Source of the DNA: Diphasiastrum complanatum
Lineage: Eukaryota; Streptophyta; Lycopodiopsida; Lycopodiales; Lycopodiaceae
Assembly (NCBI GenBank): GCA_029204225.1
Contig: CM055094.1
Coordinates: 71,079,223-71,143,222, forward strand
Length of the DNA: 64,000 nt
Reading direction: 5' to 3'
Of the stretch, positions 1 to 11,656 are shown one piece after another; within the stretch, counting starts at the first letter, position 1, and each line of letters starts with the position of its first letter. The notes under the pieces are model-generated. The model was not told the origin of the DNA. It saw only the letters and a list, made by a program, of their open reading frames with translations, and did not search any database. A program made the position numbers and the translations under genes.

Positions 1-41
1 AAGTATCCATCACAAGCAATCATCAGAGTTTGAGGGAAATG

Positions 42-77
<36 letters not shown>

Positions 78-365
78 AGACAAAGAGAGAGAGAGAGATC
101 ATGAAAGAGTTACAGGTAACCAACACTCTCAATTCTAGGCATGTAGCCCTTGTTTTCTTATGATAAAGACGTGGTTCAAATGTTTCTTGTTGGACGATAA
201 GTTCCACGAGAAAGCCCAAACGCCGCATGTGGTGACATTCTGGAATAGGATACAACCGTACGGTTCGGGATTTTTGATTAGCACTCTACTATGTTCTTTC
301 TTTTTTTCTTCCTCGTGTGTGTTTAAGTATTAGGGTTTACGGTGTGTGTGTGCGTGTGCGTGTGT
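1..365. repeat. Junction segment beyond the 3' end of copia relic A
   Basis: This stretch contains a (GA)n tract at about 43-99 and a (GT)n-rich tract at about 339-366. Its reverse complement is nearly the same as 30310-30646, which follows copia relic B. Both copies therefore share the same fusion between a truncated RNase H reading frame and this non-coding tail. In the 30.6-kb copy the sequence continues into a leader-like stretch and a primer-binding-site-like motif of a minus-strand LTR; here the window edge cuts it off. Confidence 0.75.
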
Positions 366-1683
366 GATTTCCTATCGACTGTGTCCCCTGCCCAATATGA
401 ATTTGCATACCCATTGACTCCATCGCAAGGTCCTTGGTAACGTAGCCCATGCCTCAAAGTGCCCTTCAGGTATCTCAACACTCGCTTCGCTGCTTGCCAA
501 TGGCCAGTCACAAGATTTACTAGAAATTGGCTCAGCTTGCCCGTCGCAGTAGATATGTCCGGCCTTGTGCATATCATGGCGTACATTAACGATCCAATGA
601 GACTCCTGTATGGATATCGACACATGTCAGTTTGATCTTTCTTAGACATTGGCGACATCTCCGAGTTGAGTCTGATCCCTGGATCCAGTGGTGTGCCAAC
701 AGGAGCTGCATCCATCATGCCATACCTTATGAGCATATTTATAATATATCTTTCTTGGCTAAGTTGGATCCATCTGTCCTTTCTGTTTCTGCTGAAATGA
801 ATGCCCAGGCAATAGTGCAATTCTCCTAAGTGCTTTATCTTGAATTCTGTCTTGAGCTCTGCCTTGCACTAATTCAGACTCCTAACATCATTTCCAATTC
901 CAATGATGTCATCAACATATATTGCCATCACAGTGATCTCTGATCTTGTTCTCTTGAAGAAGATGCTATGATCCATGTTGCACCTCTTGAAGCCCCTGCT
1001 TTGGAAAAATATTTCCATAATTTCATACAACACTCGAGATGCTGTTTGAGTCCATAGAGTGCCTTCTTCAGCTTGTATACTAGATTAATCCCTTGCTCAA
1101 ATCCTTCAGGCTGCTTCATGTACACATCCTCATTCAGATCCCAATTCAAGAACGTCGTCTTGACATCCAACTGGTGGATTTCCTTGACGTCCAACTAGTG
1201 GATTTCCATGTCATTTAGTGTTGCCCATGCCAGCAAAATTCTGATCGATCTGATCCTTGCAACCGGTGCGAATGTTTCATCAAAATCTATTCCCTCTGTC
1301 TGAGCACATCCCTTTGCTATTATTCTCTCTTTGTACCTTTCTAGTCCTCTGTCAACATCAAACTTTATTTTGAACACCCATTTGCAGCCTATTGTCTTTC
1401 TTCCCTTTGGAAGATGTACTAAGTCCCAAGCATCATTATGTTGAATGGACTTCATCTCCTCCAGCATCGCTTGGTGCCACATGCTAGAGCTTTCGGAATC
1501 TTGTGCTTTTTGAAAATTTGCAGGCTCCATCACATGCTCCTTGCTCATGAAAACCATATCATCAAACCTGTGAGGCATCTTTCTTACCTTGGTAGGTCTT
1601 CTCTCTTCTTCATGCTCTTGCAATTGAATGCTCTGGCATGTTTCTTCGAGAGGTCCATCCTCTAGTCCTGAACTTGTCCCCAC
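323..1683 (-). pseudogene. pol: Copia RT and truncated RNase H, relic A
   Basis: RT motifs include GCKWVFKIKFD, DETFAPVARI, QLDVKTTFLNWDL, KALYGLKQ and, near 903-925, YVDD. RNase H starts with GYANSYWAGD and then ends in a His/Thr-rich read-through of a simple repeat. A 24-bp tandem duplication at 1159-1182 and 1183-1206 duplicates the EIHQLDVK codons; the upstream copy in reading direction carries TAG at 1195-1197. Further frame changes separate 928-1194 from 323-820. It is not functional. Confidence 0.88.
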
Positions 1684-2591
1684 CTATTGTCCTCTCCAAC
1701 GTGCTCTCTAGGTCCACGCCTTCCTGTTGTTGAGTAGCCTCACAGCTGTCAGATATCAGAATTGGTTCCTCAGTGACTATTACCACTGAGCTTCCTGAAA
1801 TCTTTGGTTTGCTGTTTGTCTGATATCCGACATACCCTGCAGAGTCGTCATCAAATATAAAATCCCTACTGATGATGAAAGCATTTGTGGTTAGATTGTA
1901 CAGCTTGTACCCTTTTGTGCCATCAGGATACTTGAAAAAAATGCATCTTTGTCCTTTGGGGTCCAGTTTTCTCCTCTTCTCTTTTGGAACATGTGCGAAT
2001 GCAACGCACCCAAATACTCTGAAGTAGCTAACATTCGATTTCCTTCCATACCATGCTTTATATGGTGTCTTCCCATTTAATGCTTTTGTTGGTGACCTGT
2101 TGATTATGTGACATGCCGTCGTGTGACTGCTTCTTCCCAAAGGAGCTTCGAGAGGTCTCCGTCATGCAACATGACCTGACCATCTCCATGACGGTCCTTT
2201 TTTTTCTTTCTGCCACTCCGTTCTGCTGTGGATTATAGGGAATAGTGAACTCTCTCAAAATACCATGATCTCTGCGAAAGCTGTCGAATTCTCTGCTTCT
2301 GTATTCTCCTCCATTGTCACTTCTGATCCTTTTGATCTTCCTCTTTGTTTCGCCCTCTGCCACCTCCTTAAAGGCCTTGAAGCTCTCCAGTGCCTGACTT
2401 TTCTGCTTAAGAGTCCATATTTTGACTCTTCTGGTGCAGTCGTCGATAAATGTAATGAAGTATTTGGATCCCCCAATTGATGTGCATTCCATGGGTCTGC
2501 ATATGTCACTATGTATCAGATCGATTATTTCAAATGACTGTTTGCTCTTCCATCTGGAAATGGCTCTTTGTGCTGCTTTCCAAACACGCAA
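1610..2591 (-). pseudogene. pol: Copia integrase core and C-terminal region, relic A
   Basis: The DDE residues of a retroviral-type integrase are visible: D in DLIHSDICRPM, D in IRSDNGGEY and E in NPQQNGVAERKKRT. A frame change near 2.1 kb leads into the copia C-terminal region (TPYKAWYGRKSNVSYFRVFG, then DPKGQRCIF). The family inserts linear cDNA into chromosomes, but this copy cannot make one protein because the two halves are in different frames. Relic B carries the same domain from 28249 on. Confidence 0.85.
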
Positions 2592-3420
2592 GCTTCACAT
2601 CTGTCGATGGTCTCCTCAGGTTTGCAATCAAATCCTCTAAGCATTCCGTCTTTTGCATGTCTTTGTAGGTTGCACCTTCCGAGATGTCCTAACCTCCTAT
2701 GCCAGAGGTTGTTTACCTTTCTTGAACTGAGTGTTACACAAGCCGTGGACCTTTCCTCAGCTCCCCTTTGGAGTTGATAAAGTCCTCCAATGCAAAAACC
2801 AATTCCTATTAGATCTTCATCCCTCTGGATGCTGCATCTGTCTCTTTCAAATAGTACATCCAACCCAATGTCAATGATTCGTGCTATTGACATCAAGTTT
2901 TTTGCCAGATTTGGGATGAACAGAATGTCTCTAAGAGTTATGCTCCTTCCTTGACCAAGCCATATACACACGGTTCCTCTTCCAACTGCGTTAACCTTTT
3001 CGCTATCGCCCATCATAATTTTCTTTCCCGCAAGCATTTTGTACACGGTGAATGTTATCCGATTGTTCGTCATGTGTGATGTCGCTGCAGAGTCCAGGTA
3101 CCAGTATGGATCGTCAGTGCTATCTTGCGCTCTGGTTCTTGGCGTTACTTCAACCATGTTCACACTCATGCCCAATGAGTACCCTCCTGACGTGTTGTCA
3201 GATTCTTCTGTTGAACTCCAGTTCTCCTCTGCCATCATTGCAAATGCATCCGACTTCTCTTCCTCCTCCTCAACGATGTTCGCCTGCTCTGCATCCCTCT
3301 TCTTGATATCTTCCGTCTTCTTGTTGCAGTCTCTTGCAAAGTGTCCGGGCTTGTCACAATAGAAGCATTTTTTGTATGATCTGTTCTGCCATCCCTTCTT
3401 CTTTCCTTTCTTCCATGGCT
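2525..3420 (-). pseudogene. pol: Copia zinc knuckle, protease and GAG-pre-integrase, relic A
   Basis: The segment runs from the CCHC knuckle into an aspartic protease with YWYLDSAATSHM. The usual DSG triad is DSA here, a variant common in plant copia elements. It then enters the GAG-pre-integrase domain, where the HHCC zinc site is visible (LWHRRLGHLG, then CEACVFGKQ). In an active element this protease would cut the polyprotein and the HHCC domain would belong to integrase. The open stretch 2525-3238 ends at a frame change before the integrase core. Confidence 0.85.
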
Positions 3421-3503
3421 GACTGGGCTATCCCTTCTCCGACGTCTGTATCTGCTTCGGCCCCTTGATTCCCATCTTCTTGAAGCTTGTCAACAGTGTC
3501 ACT

Positions 3504-4106
3504 TCATCCTGAGGTGAGTTTGCCTTCTTCTTGTATGAGTCTCTTGCTAATGAACTCCATGTCCATCCTGTCCTCGAATCCATCCAACATCATTACCAAA
3601 GGATCATAGCTTGATGGTAAGCTTGTGATCAGAGTGTATATCAAGTGCTGCTTATCAATTGTTGCACCAGCTGCTTCCAACTGATGCCCAATGTTCTTGA
3701 TCTTCTCTATGTGATCTCGCATTGACTCCCCCTCGATCATCTTTGTGCCTGCCAACTGTCTCTGAAGCATAAGAATGCTCGAGAATCCTTTGGCTTGATA
3801 GCTCGTTTGCAACGCGTCCCAGACTCCCTTGGCTGACTCCAGGTCTCTGATGTGAGAGATGGCCGCATCTCCTAATGACATTTAGATCATCATGTGCGCC
3901 TTCACCTCCTGCATCCTTACAACCTCAGCCTGCGCTTCGCTCTTGACGCGTCCTTCTTGATCTATCTCGATACCCTCCATTCTTGCAACCACGCCCCACA
4001 AGCTTTTCTCCTTTAAAAATATTTTCATCTTCCAACTCCATGAGGCGTAGTTCTCCTCTTCCAGCTGATCCACCATCTTTATCTCCATGGTTCCATCCGA
4101 TGCCAT
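3504..4106 (-). pseudogene. gag: Copia gag (DUF4219/UBN2-type), relic A
   Basis: The minus-strand frame starts at the ATG at 4106 (MASDGTMEIKMVDQL) and continues into UBN2-type helices with motifs such as GVWDALQTSYQ and LITSLPSSYDPLV. This protein would form the virus-like particle shell. A TAG at 3882-3884 interrupts the frame, and the very next codon is ATG, so the stop looks like a point mutation rather than a gene boundary. After 3504 the reading continues in another frame to a CCHC knuckle (CFYCDKPGHFARDC) near 3325-3370. Start choice rests on similarity to copia gag N-termini (NYASWSWKMKIFL). Confidence 0.85.
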
Positions 4107-4768
4107 TCTGAATCCTTCTCAACTACAATCGTTCTCCTTGATTCTGGATGCGACGCTGAATCCGCTAACATAAGCTGCTTTGCGTCAAGCGAAGATGATT
4201 ATGTCCTGAGTGCAAATCGTCAACACGAATCCTTTGATCCTTTCACATGTGTGGGCCCATAACCTTTGATAGATTAATCACAGTTATGCATGCTAGGATC
4301 CGATTAACAATTATCAGCAATCAGAACGTAAGCATAACACAATCATCCAGTTATAATCAAGAACACAATGACAAAGACAAGATCATTCCCAAAAGACGTG
4401 TCAATTCATTTGCATACTATGTACATATATCCGCGTGTGTGTATCACACTCCAAGATCCCAAAAATGACTATGCCTAAGTGTCACTAAATAACTACTAAA
4501 TGCCACACCCTTCAAGCCAAGATGAAGGCATTCTGATAACTAGAATTGCTATAGTGCATACACATTGATGGGTGCATGACTCTCGTCATGCACCCGACAT
4601 CGAGCACCTAATGTCATGCACCATCACTTTGCATGCAATGAAGAGCTTTCCAACCGAGAGGAGACCAATGCTCATGTTCAAAAGCAGGTACATAAAGAGA
4701 AGGTGACCAAGGGTATCAGAAGTACAGGACCCTACAATGCTAAGTTGGTTTGTGATCCTTGTTGTCTT
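4107..4768. other. Non-coding leader-like and spacer sequence
   Basis: No gene is visible. About 400 bp next to the gag start of relic A may be its leader. Near 4528-4545 there is a degenerate match to the complement of the tRNA-Met primer-binding site, which would put an LTR remnant beyond it, but the match is poor. Confidence 0.4.
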
Positions 4769-4876
4769 CAATGTTGGATTAAAATTCTATCTATTTACAA
4801 TCTTCTGTATTAACGACGACCACTATGGCAACGAGGGGGAAGTTACCTAAATTCATACGTCATTCCAAAGTTAATA
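4769..4876. repeat. Dispersed repeat shared with 49985-50105 (reverse)
   Basis: About 108 bp here match the reverse complement of roughly 49985-50105 at high identity, including an ATG at 4823 that corresponds to the start of a 104-codon frame at 50047. The match stops at 4876, where the copia leader begins, so 4876/4877 is a junction between two repeats. Confidence 0.75.
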
Positions 4877-6182
4877 TCACCTAATTTGAGTGTGTTTCAA
4901 TATTAGGAAGTGGCAAGAGTCATTAGATTGAGGATAGATCATAGGTTGATCTAAATCTCAATATTTTATGTGTTGAAGTGAATTGAGTAGTTTCATATCT
5001 TTGCGATTTCCTTTTGAAAACATTTGTTGTTGTTCAAAGGAGTGCTTTGTGCATTAAAACAGGTTGAAAGAGAGGATTAGGTCATTGCTACATGGCTACA
5101 TCAAGTGGAGTCATGTTGGAAGCCAATGGTAGGCTTACCTCATGTAATTATTCATTCTGGAAAGTGAGGATGGAATCACTTCTTGAGATGAATGATGTTT
5201 TGGATATTGTTGTAGGTTTGGAGGAGAGACCATCAGCATAACAAGATCAAATGAGGTATGACAAGAGGGCCAAAAAGGCTCTACACATGATAAAGATGAA
5301 TGTCACCAATGAGCTTATCAAGGAAGTTGGTAAGAGTACTTCAACAAAGGATGATGGGATTCATTAAAGAAGCTTAATGAATCCAAGTCTACTTCTAGAG
5401 TGTTGACTCTAAGAAGGAAAATCTTTTCTTGTTTGCAAAAGAGTGTAAAAAGTCCAAATACTTTGATTTTGAGAGTGAAAGCATTGAATGATGAGTTAGC
5501 TTGCATTGATGAGAGCATTAAAGAAGGAGATCTTGTTCAAGTTATTCTTAATGGATTGTTGGATGCTCATGCTAAAGTATTTCTTTTCAAAAGACTTTGC
5601 CAAGTTTGATGGATCTTCAAGAGATCTTGATCAATGAAGAATAGGCTTCAAGCAAGAGGTGGACCTACATTGACACTTCAAGAGGAGGCTATGTTCATAG
5701 AAGGCAAATTCAAGGGCAAAAGCAAAAGTAAGTGGTCTAAAGGGCAATATCAAGGGGAGGCTTCTTCAAGTGGCAAAAAGAAAGATAGATCAAAGCTAAA
5801 ATGCTTCTATTGTGGCATCAAAGGACACTTTGCAAGTGAGTGCTACAAGAAGAAGAGAGATCAAGGAGACAAGCAAGGTAATCTTACTCTTGATGAGGAT
5901 GGTTTGGATGTTCAAAATGAAAATGATGATGCTTTTGTGATGTCTTCATATAAGCTTGCTCATGATGGAGATCTAGATCCATGGTGGAGCAAGTTCACAC
6001 ATGACTTTTCACAAAGAGTATTTCACTTCTTTGTTGGCATATGGGGGAGGGTGATCTACACGGCCAATGATGGTGAGTGTGCAATCAAAGGGATTGGCAC
6101 AATTCCTATTTCTCTCTCTATAAGTAGGAATGTTCATTTAGAGGATGTTTTGTTCATTCCATCTATTACCAAGAAAAAATGA
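4877..6182 (+). pseudogene. gag: Copia leader and gag fragment (same family as 56.5-63.7 kb)
   Basis: From 4877 the sequence matches the leader of the element at 60569-63727. Gag starts at the ATG at 5092. It is broken by a TAA near 5239-5241, a one-base loss near 5350 and more changes near 5600-5640. The CCHC knuckle CFYCGIKGHFASEC is intact at about 5808-5850. A small deletion near 5990 removes the protease DSG triad: the text after WW jumps over the IDSGAS codons present in the 62.7-kb copy. The fragment ends at about 6182, fused to minus-strand leader sequence of another element. This is a dead 5' fragment. Confidence 0.85.
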
Positions 6183-6577
6183 CTTAATCTCTTTCTTCCT
6201 TCTTGGTGTACTTTCAAGACCTGTTTTTGACCTTAATAGGACTTGAACTCAGCCTAGATTAATTAGATTCCATGAAACAAATTCAAATCTAATCAATGGC
6301 AAATGATCTTGGTAGATTATCCTAGGATCTCCACCAAAAATTACACCAACAGCTCACAAATTGAATTTTTTTGGATCAAATGAATACCATGCATTAAATG
6401 CAGGTTCAGAGGTGCCCACACATGTGGAAAGTACGGATTTGTACCCCTACCAAGTTTGGGATCAAATCTCCTCACCAAAATCAAGATTCTAGCTTGCCCT
6501 CTCAATACTAGCTTTTAGCACCAAAACTTGCTAAAAATGGATTTGCATTAGATCAATGGCTTATGCTCTTGTACTTG
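6183..6577 (-). other. Untranslated leader of a minus-strand LTR element
   Basis: This lies directly downstream, in minus orientation, of a primer-binding site and LTR. No gag frame follows, because the plus-strand copia gag fragment abuts at 6182. It contains no gene. Confidence 0.5.
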
Positions 6578-6589
6578 GCTCTGATACCA
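6578..6589 (-). other. Primer-binding site (tRNA-Met type), minus strand
   Basis: On the minus strand this reads TGGTATCAGAGC, the classic plant retrotransposon primer-binding site complementary to the 3' end of initiator tRNA-Met. It abuts the end of the LTR at 6590-7291. Confidence 0.85.
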
Positions 6590-7286
6590 TGTGAAAGTAC
6601 TGTACTTTAGGACCATAAATGGATCTACAAAAGATCCACAAGAGTGATTGGATGCTTGCTTAACAATCTACCAAAAAACTAGACACAAAAAAGTTGATCT
6701 AGATTGGCAATTTGACAAACAACAAGCATTAACAATCAAAAGCATTGATAAACATTGAAATCCGAGCCCACACGTGTGTAATACAGGCTGTAGTACGCCC
6801 TTCAACCTGAGAAACAAGTAGAAATTGATTTGGTTTCATTTGGATCACAAAAACTCAATGGACATAGTGAACTAGCTTGAGATTGCCAATAAGCTCCAAA
6901 AATTTTCTTTTTCCTCACTATGGAGAGAGGGAATACATATCAAATTCGACTTCCTTCTTGAAGTTAGGTGGATTTCCAGCATGTAATAAGGAAGTTAACT
7001 CACTCTCCTTGACCTAAAATGAAACCCTAGCCTAGATCCTAGAGTTATGCTTTGGTAGGTAGCTAGTTGGTCAAATTTTCACCTTAAACTTAGGTTTAGG
7101 TCCTATAAAGTAGGGATGACCACCAAAAAGACATGACCAACTCTCTTGACTTGATCTAACCTATATTAGGAGTGGGTTGTCACATGGCATCTTGGCCTTA
7201 CATGTGTGGAACCCAATTATACACAATATTTACAATGTTCTACATGGTCTTTGATCAAGCTAGATTTGCCAATTTTTGGCAATTCT

Positions 7287-7291
<5 letters not shown>
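6590..7291 (-). mobile_element. LTR of a minus-strand LTR retrotransposon, about 702 bp
   Basis: On the minus strand the segment starts TGTGAAGAATTG and ends GTACTTTCACA, giving TGTGAA/TTCACA inverted ends, and the primer-binding site follows directly. No partner LTR or polyprotein belonging to it is visible, so it is a solitary 5' LTR with leader. A (GA)n tract begins at its outer end. A related LTR start may lie on the plus strand near 53571 (TGTGAAGAATTGTC). Confidence 0.7.

Positions 7292-7378
<87 letters not shown>
7291..7378. repeat. (GA)n microsatellite
   Basis: About 88 bp of near-perfect GA dinucleotides, interrupted twice by CA. It sits exactly between an LTR and the start of the sequence shared with 20811 onward. 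Open frames through it are repeat artefacts. Confidence 0.95.
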
Positions 7379-7380
<2 letters not shown>

Positions 7381-8639
7381 CACATAATGAGCTAGTTAAA
7401 TTTAGTAGACATTTTAGATACCTTTGGTTTTGTTGATATACGCACACACAGACACAAATAAAAATAAAAATATATACACAGACACAAAAGTGCACACACA
7501 CACACACATTCACACATTTTACAAACACACACATTCAATTGTACTACCAAGGATTGAATGCAGAAAGAAAAGAGGTGAATGCTAATTAAACATTCCAAAC
7601 CTAGGAAGGGATGTAACCCTTGATTTCTTCATGTTAAAGGGTGCAAGGCTCTAATTTCCCCTCGATAGGATTAACCTATAAAGCGTAGGGAGAGAATATG
7701 AGGTGTCATTCGCAACTAGGATACAACCATAAGGTTTGTCATGATTATTAATGATTATACCTATCTTTTGTTCTTTTCGACATAGATGTAATGGTTGGTT
7801 TTTTCAACATACATGTGATGGTTGTTTGTATTTTTTTGTTTTTTTGGCTTTGACTATAAGGTTTGGCAAATGAAATTTGTGTAATTAGAACTTAAGATCC
7901 ATAAATTATTTTGTTCAATACAACTATAATCTCATATGAGTTTTGTTTATTTTTATGAGGTTTTTTTTGTTAAAACATTAGGTCATTTGGACTAGTATCG
8001 AAGAATTTATGACAATTTTCTTTATAGCTTAAATTTTGCTTGTTTACTTTCTATAGATTTTCTAGACATGTTTACTATTCTAATTATAGAGGTGATAGAA
8101 CTTGTTTTTAGCTTTTTGAGAATATTGATTTTTTGGTTATCTAGATCACTAACAAAATTGTTACGATCATTCCAGTAATAGAGGATTAAAGTTTGACAAA
8201 AAACTAAAAAATCTCTTGCATATTGTTAGAGAGAAAGACACACTTCAAATTCTTACTCTCAAAGTTTTAATTTTGAATTTATTTTTTCTAATTTCAAAGT
8301 CTGAATGTTAAGCTTTTTTTTTTCAATCATTTCTTCCACAATATATTGATGACCATTCTTGGATGGTGGGTTAATCTTCCCAATGAAATCTAAACCACCT
8401 TTGAAATGGTTCATTCGGTTGTAGAGGTATCAATGGAAAATCCATTGTTGGTACTAGGGTCCCCTGCCTCTGATAGATAACAATTCATGTTGCCTAGTCA
8501 TGCACAGCTTTTACAGGTCATAACCAGGGTCTTCTCAAAAGAACAAAATACACATCCGCTCATGTACGCAGCTTCCTGACCACAAAATTCAATAAGAACT
8601 TCAATCCTTTAATGCTTACCGGAACCTTCGGAATTTTCC

Positions 8640-9115
8640 TTACTGGAGAAACCCTTGTATTCGGAAGACAAGTTGGCTTTTCTGAAATGGTATATTTTTT
8701 AATTTATTGTATGTTTCCTCATAGCTAATATCCACTCCTACTCCACCATCAATATGTACACCTCCGATATTAAGATCTTGAAATGTTAATTTCCAATGTT
8801 GGAACAATATCATGTTTTGTTGATTGCACAATAATACTGATTGATGCTGATGGTAACTCTGCTGGGCACTAAAATCCAAAGAATTCAGGAGCATATTGAA
8901 TCAGCTAAATAAGGTGCAATCTGAATCAACTGCCCTATTGTAACTTGAAACTTATAATTATTGACAAAGTCAGCAATCTGATCAGCCACAATATCAACCA
9001 ATTTTTGAGAAGAATTGGGTTCCTGATTCTGCTGCAATTGGTGTAACACCTCATGTGTAACTTTAGCCATCTGACTTATGTCAGTGTTGGATGTTCGGCT
9101 TGTACTTAGCCACAA
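8640..9115 (-). pseudogene. pol: Gypsy gag-protease linker and retropepsin-like segment, copy 1
   Basis: Two abutting minus-strand frames (9115-8885 and 8894-8640) encode a helical linker and a segment with NIGGVHIDGGVGVDI followed by a conserved SYEETYNKLKNIPF. The position between gag and integrase and the ID-G-G-x-GV pattern suggest a diverged aspartic protease. The expected D-S/T-G triad reads D-G-G, so an active enzyme is doubtful. Copy 3 (52066-51842) preserves the same segment with DGR instead. Confidence 0.55.
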
Positions 9116-9417
9116 ATCTTCAGCTGGTATGTCCTGCCTTATCGCTTTTCCTTTATCCCTATGGCAATTGACCGCTTGGACATATCAATTGCGGTTCTTC
9201 AACGTTACCACAGGTACTTGTTGTTTTGGTTCATTCCCTGCTCCAAGATTTTGATGATGGTTGTGCCTCAAATTATGATCATTGAAACACTTATTTAATC
9301 GAGGTGGATGCAATACTCGTTCTAAATTACCGACCAATTGTTGATGATATGGGACACAATTAAAATACCTATACCCCATTTGGCTACAAAACAACCAACA
9401 TCCTCCGAAACATCTTG

Positions 9418-9864
9418 TCAATATTGTATTGGTATTTGAAATGGCCATTGCTCCATTTGTTCTCCTTGACGATAAGGTATTCGATATTGCTGCAACTGTG
9501 GTTGTGGTTGCTGTTGTTGCTGTGTTTGCACCGCAAACGCTCCTATAGTCCAAACAGTCTGCAACCTCCTACAATCATTAGTCCAGTGATTGTACATATT
9601 GCATATGGCACAATATCGTGTGCCATTCAGACATTGGTTAATATAATGACCATCTTGATTGCAATTTCGACAGAATTGTACACTTCCCTGTCGAAATTCC
9701 GTGGTGACCGCCTCATCATTCTGCACAAAAATTTGTTGTTTATCTTTACTCTTCTTCTTATGCTTCTTAAATTTTTTGCCTCCATCAGAAGAGAAAGAGC
9801 CATCGTCAGAATTCGTAGCATTGGAAGACAGAATCTGTATCTGAATCCGACTTTGACGAATCAC
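9418..9864 (-). pseudogene. gag: Gypsy gag with two zinc knuckles, copy 1
   Basis: A 148-codon minus-strand open segment contains a lysine-rich stretch (KKFKKHKKKSKDK), a CCHC knuckle (CRNCNQDGHYINQC), a second CCHC-like motif (CAICNMYNHWTNDC) and a glutamine-rich tail (about residues 115-130). This is the nucleic-acid-binding end of a gag protein, which packages element RNA. Upstream gag sequence continues to about 10540 in broken frames. The corresponding part of copy 3 has lost the first knuckle's frame. The open length is notable but flanking breaks make it a pseudogene fragment. Confidence 0.75.
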
Positions 9865-10540
9865 TTTGCCTACGATGTTTACGATGGCGACGATACTTCT
9901 TTTGTGTCTCCTCTTCCTCTAACTACCAAGCTACTTCAACAGTGTTCCAATCCCTGACCATGCAATCATGTGGTCCCTCCTGAGAACTTTATGTAACCCA
10001 TGATGAAAGCATTTGACGTGTTTCGCATCTGTTAGTGGTTCTTGAAGCCTTTCCTCAAGTACTTTGAACTGCTAGATGTAAGCCACTACATCCTCCTTCC
10101 TCTTCTGCTTAATCGCCTGAAGCTTATCTAAAATTTCTTCATCCTCATGCTCCTTTCGATACCGCTTTAGAAAAGCTCTTCTCAAATCCTCCCAAACCTA
10201 AAATTTTTGTAATACATATTGTGACTACCATTGTAATGTGTTCCCTTTCCTCGCTTACCAATGGTAACTCCACCCACAACTGAAAATTATTATAATCTAG
10301 ATTCCTAACACAACCCGAACCTGACGGCAATAGAACCCAAAAGGTGTGTTGCTACTATTCTACAAAGATATCATAGGCATAATCATGGAGGAACCCATCC
10401 ATTAGGATTCTATGTACTCCTTCATGTAGTTTTTCTCATCTCATTATGTAAAATTGGTATAAGTGATAGTGAAGCATCCAACTTGAACACTAATATTCTC
10501 TATATCAATTATGAAATCTTTCTATCTATCATATATAGGC

Positions 10541-11189
10541 TAGACGCTCGTGACAAGGTAACATGCAAGCCCACACACACTCATGCAAACCAGCACGAAT
10601 GATAAAGTGTCAAATACATGACCAAGGCCTGCCCATAAATGGTATCATGTCGTACCAATACATGTGCCACCTCTATATCTGCTGCTACACCACTGGTCAT
10701 CAGATCAAGTCCTCAACCATGGCCTGCACCTGTAACCAAGATGCCCTCATGTCCAAGCATATCAAACTGTCCAATAAGTCCTGAAAGCTGATCCCCATCC
10801 ATTTCTCATGCTCCAAGCACAAGAGTCTACCAAGGACTCAGTGAATGAATGTACGCAAAACTCACCATAGGCTATACCTGAGTAGCTCGCTAATCTCCTA
10901 GAGATACTGATGATGATTTGCCTCTCCTACATCTCATGCAGGCTCAACTTCCCATGCTTGACGTTGCCAACTCTGATTTGACCAGTACATAGGCCTCCCA
11001 CCAAGGAGCCTATCTCACCACACATCCATCATGTCAACCCAAACCAAAGTGAATGCAAACTAGATCCACTATCGTGATGAACAACTCACCCAAGATCCAT
11101 AGCATATCAGGTAGGATAGCTCCCTCACCCTGTACCTTGTACCATCTAATCACCAAGTATCCATTACCCACTGATAGCTCCTTTAGAAA
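10541..11189. other. No gene recognised
   Basis: This is mixed-composition sequence between gypsy copy 1 and a dispersed repeat. Short open frames have no recognisable motif and no repeat match elsewhere in the window that I could see. Confidence 0.5.
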
Positions 11190-11645
11190 AAAGCTCCTGA
11201 GAAAGTTTCGACTGGAGAAAAACCTTATGTTGCTCGTGTACAGTGTACACGTGTGTAAGCTTTTGCATGCACTAAAGAAAATTGGTGAGCACAACCTTGA
11301 ATGCATTCAAGAAGTTTGTAAAAGATACCGTTTGTTTGCTATCAAAAAGTTAGTTCTAACATAATATTGCTCAAGGCAAATCAGATTGTCCCTTTATCTC
11401 CTCAAGATGGAAAAACTCAAGAAGAAGATCTTGACCCTCTCGAACAAATGTACCATGTAAATTAATTAGCTCTTAATAGTATAGTGTCTATTGGCTTCTA
11501 AAATCATCATTTCCATTGAGGAACCAAAGAAGCTTGTCAAAATGGGGGTTCAAAAGTAAACAGAGATAAATTGAACTACCGTGGTGGTAGGAAAAATAAA
11601 AAATATCATACTTTTATGTTTGTCATGAGTAGTAAAGAATTTTGA
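11190..11645. repeat. Dispersed repeat R2, copy 1
   Basis: About 456 bp match 23238-23705 in the same orientation at high identity, with small indels. No protein motif is recognisable. Both copies lie downstream of a gypsy RT-less relic, which suggests a segmental duplication or a common composite element. Confidence 0.8.
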
Positions 11646-11656
11646 TTTTTTATACT

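Larger units (their letters stand above)
323..4106 (-). mobile_element. Ty1/copia retrotransposon relic A (gag-pol, decayed)
   Basis: Read on the minus strand from 4106 to 323, the order is gag, zinc knuckle, protease, GAG-pre-integrase, integrase, RT and part of RNase H. This is the Ty1/copia order, with integrase before RT. The reading frame is broken by in-frame stops near 3882, 3430 and 1195 and by frame changes near 3.5, 2.55, 2.1, 1.65 and 0.9 kb. RNase H is cut just after its first catalytic motif, where the sequence runs into a CA/GT repeat. No LTR is clearly visible. A weak primer-binding-site-like stretch near 4528-4545 may mark the 5' end, but this is uncertain. It is a dead element closely related to relic B at 28.2-30.4 kb. 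Confidence 0.9.
7379..10540 (-). mobile_element. Ty3/gypsy relic copy 1, lacking RT/RNase H
   Basis: Read on the minus strand, gag-like sequence (10540-9400), a spacer frame (9115-8885), a retropepsin-like segment (8894-8640) and the start of an integrase core (about 8420-8340) follow one another, then about 960 bp of AT-rich 3' sequence. The integrase match is clear from FKGGLDFIGKINPPS in copy 3. Only about 240 bp separate protease from integrase, where RT and RNase H should occupy well over 1 kb. Copies 2 and 3 share this arrangement. The integrase C-terminal part present in copy 3 is missing here: the text jumps at about 8337. Confidence 0.8.

Noticed and set aside
2265-3362. Several plus-strand frames over relic A
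   Set aside because: All are shadows of the minus-strand integrase and protease reading, which has catalytic motifs.
9415-9957. A 180-codon plus-strand frame
   Set aside because: It lies antisense to the gypsy gag with two zinc knuckles, which is the better-supported reading. The plus-strand product is a hydrophobic shadow.
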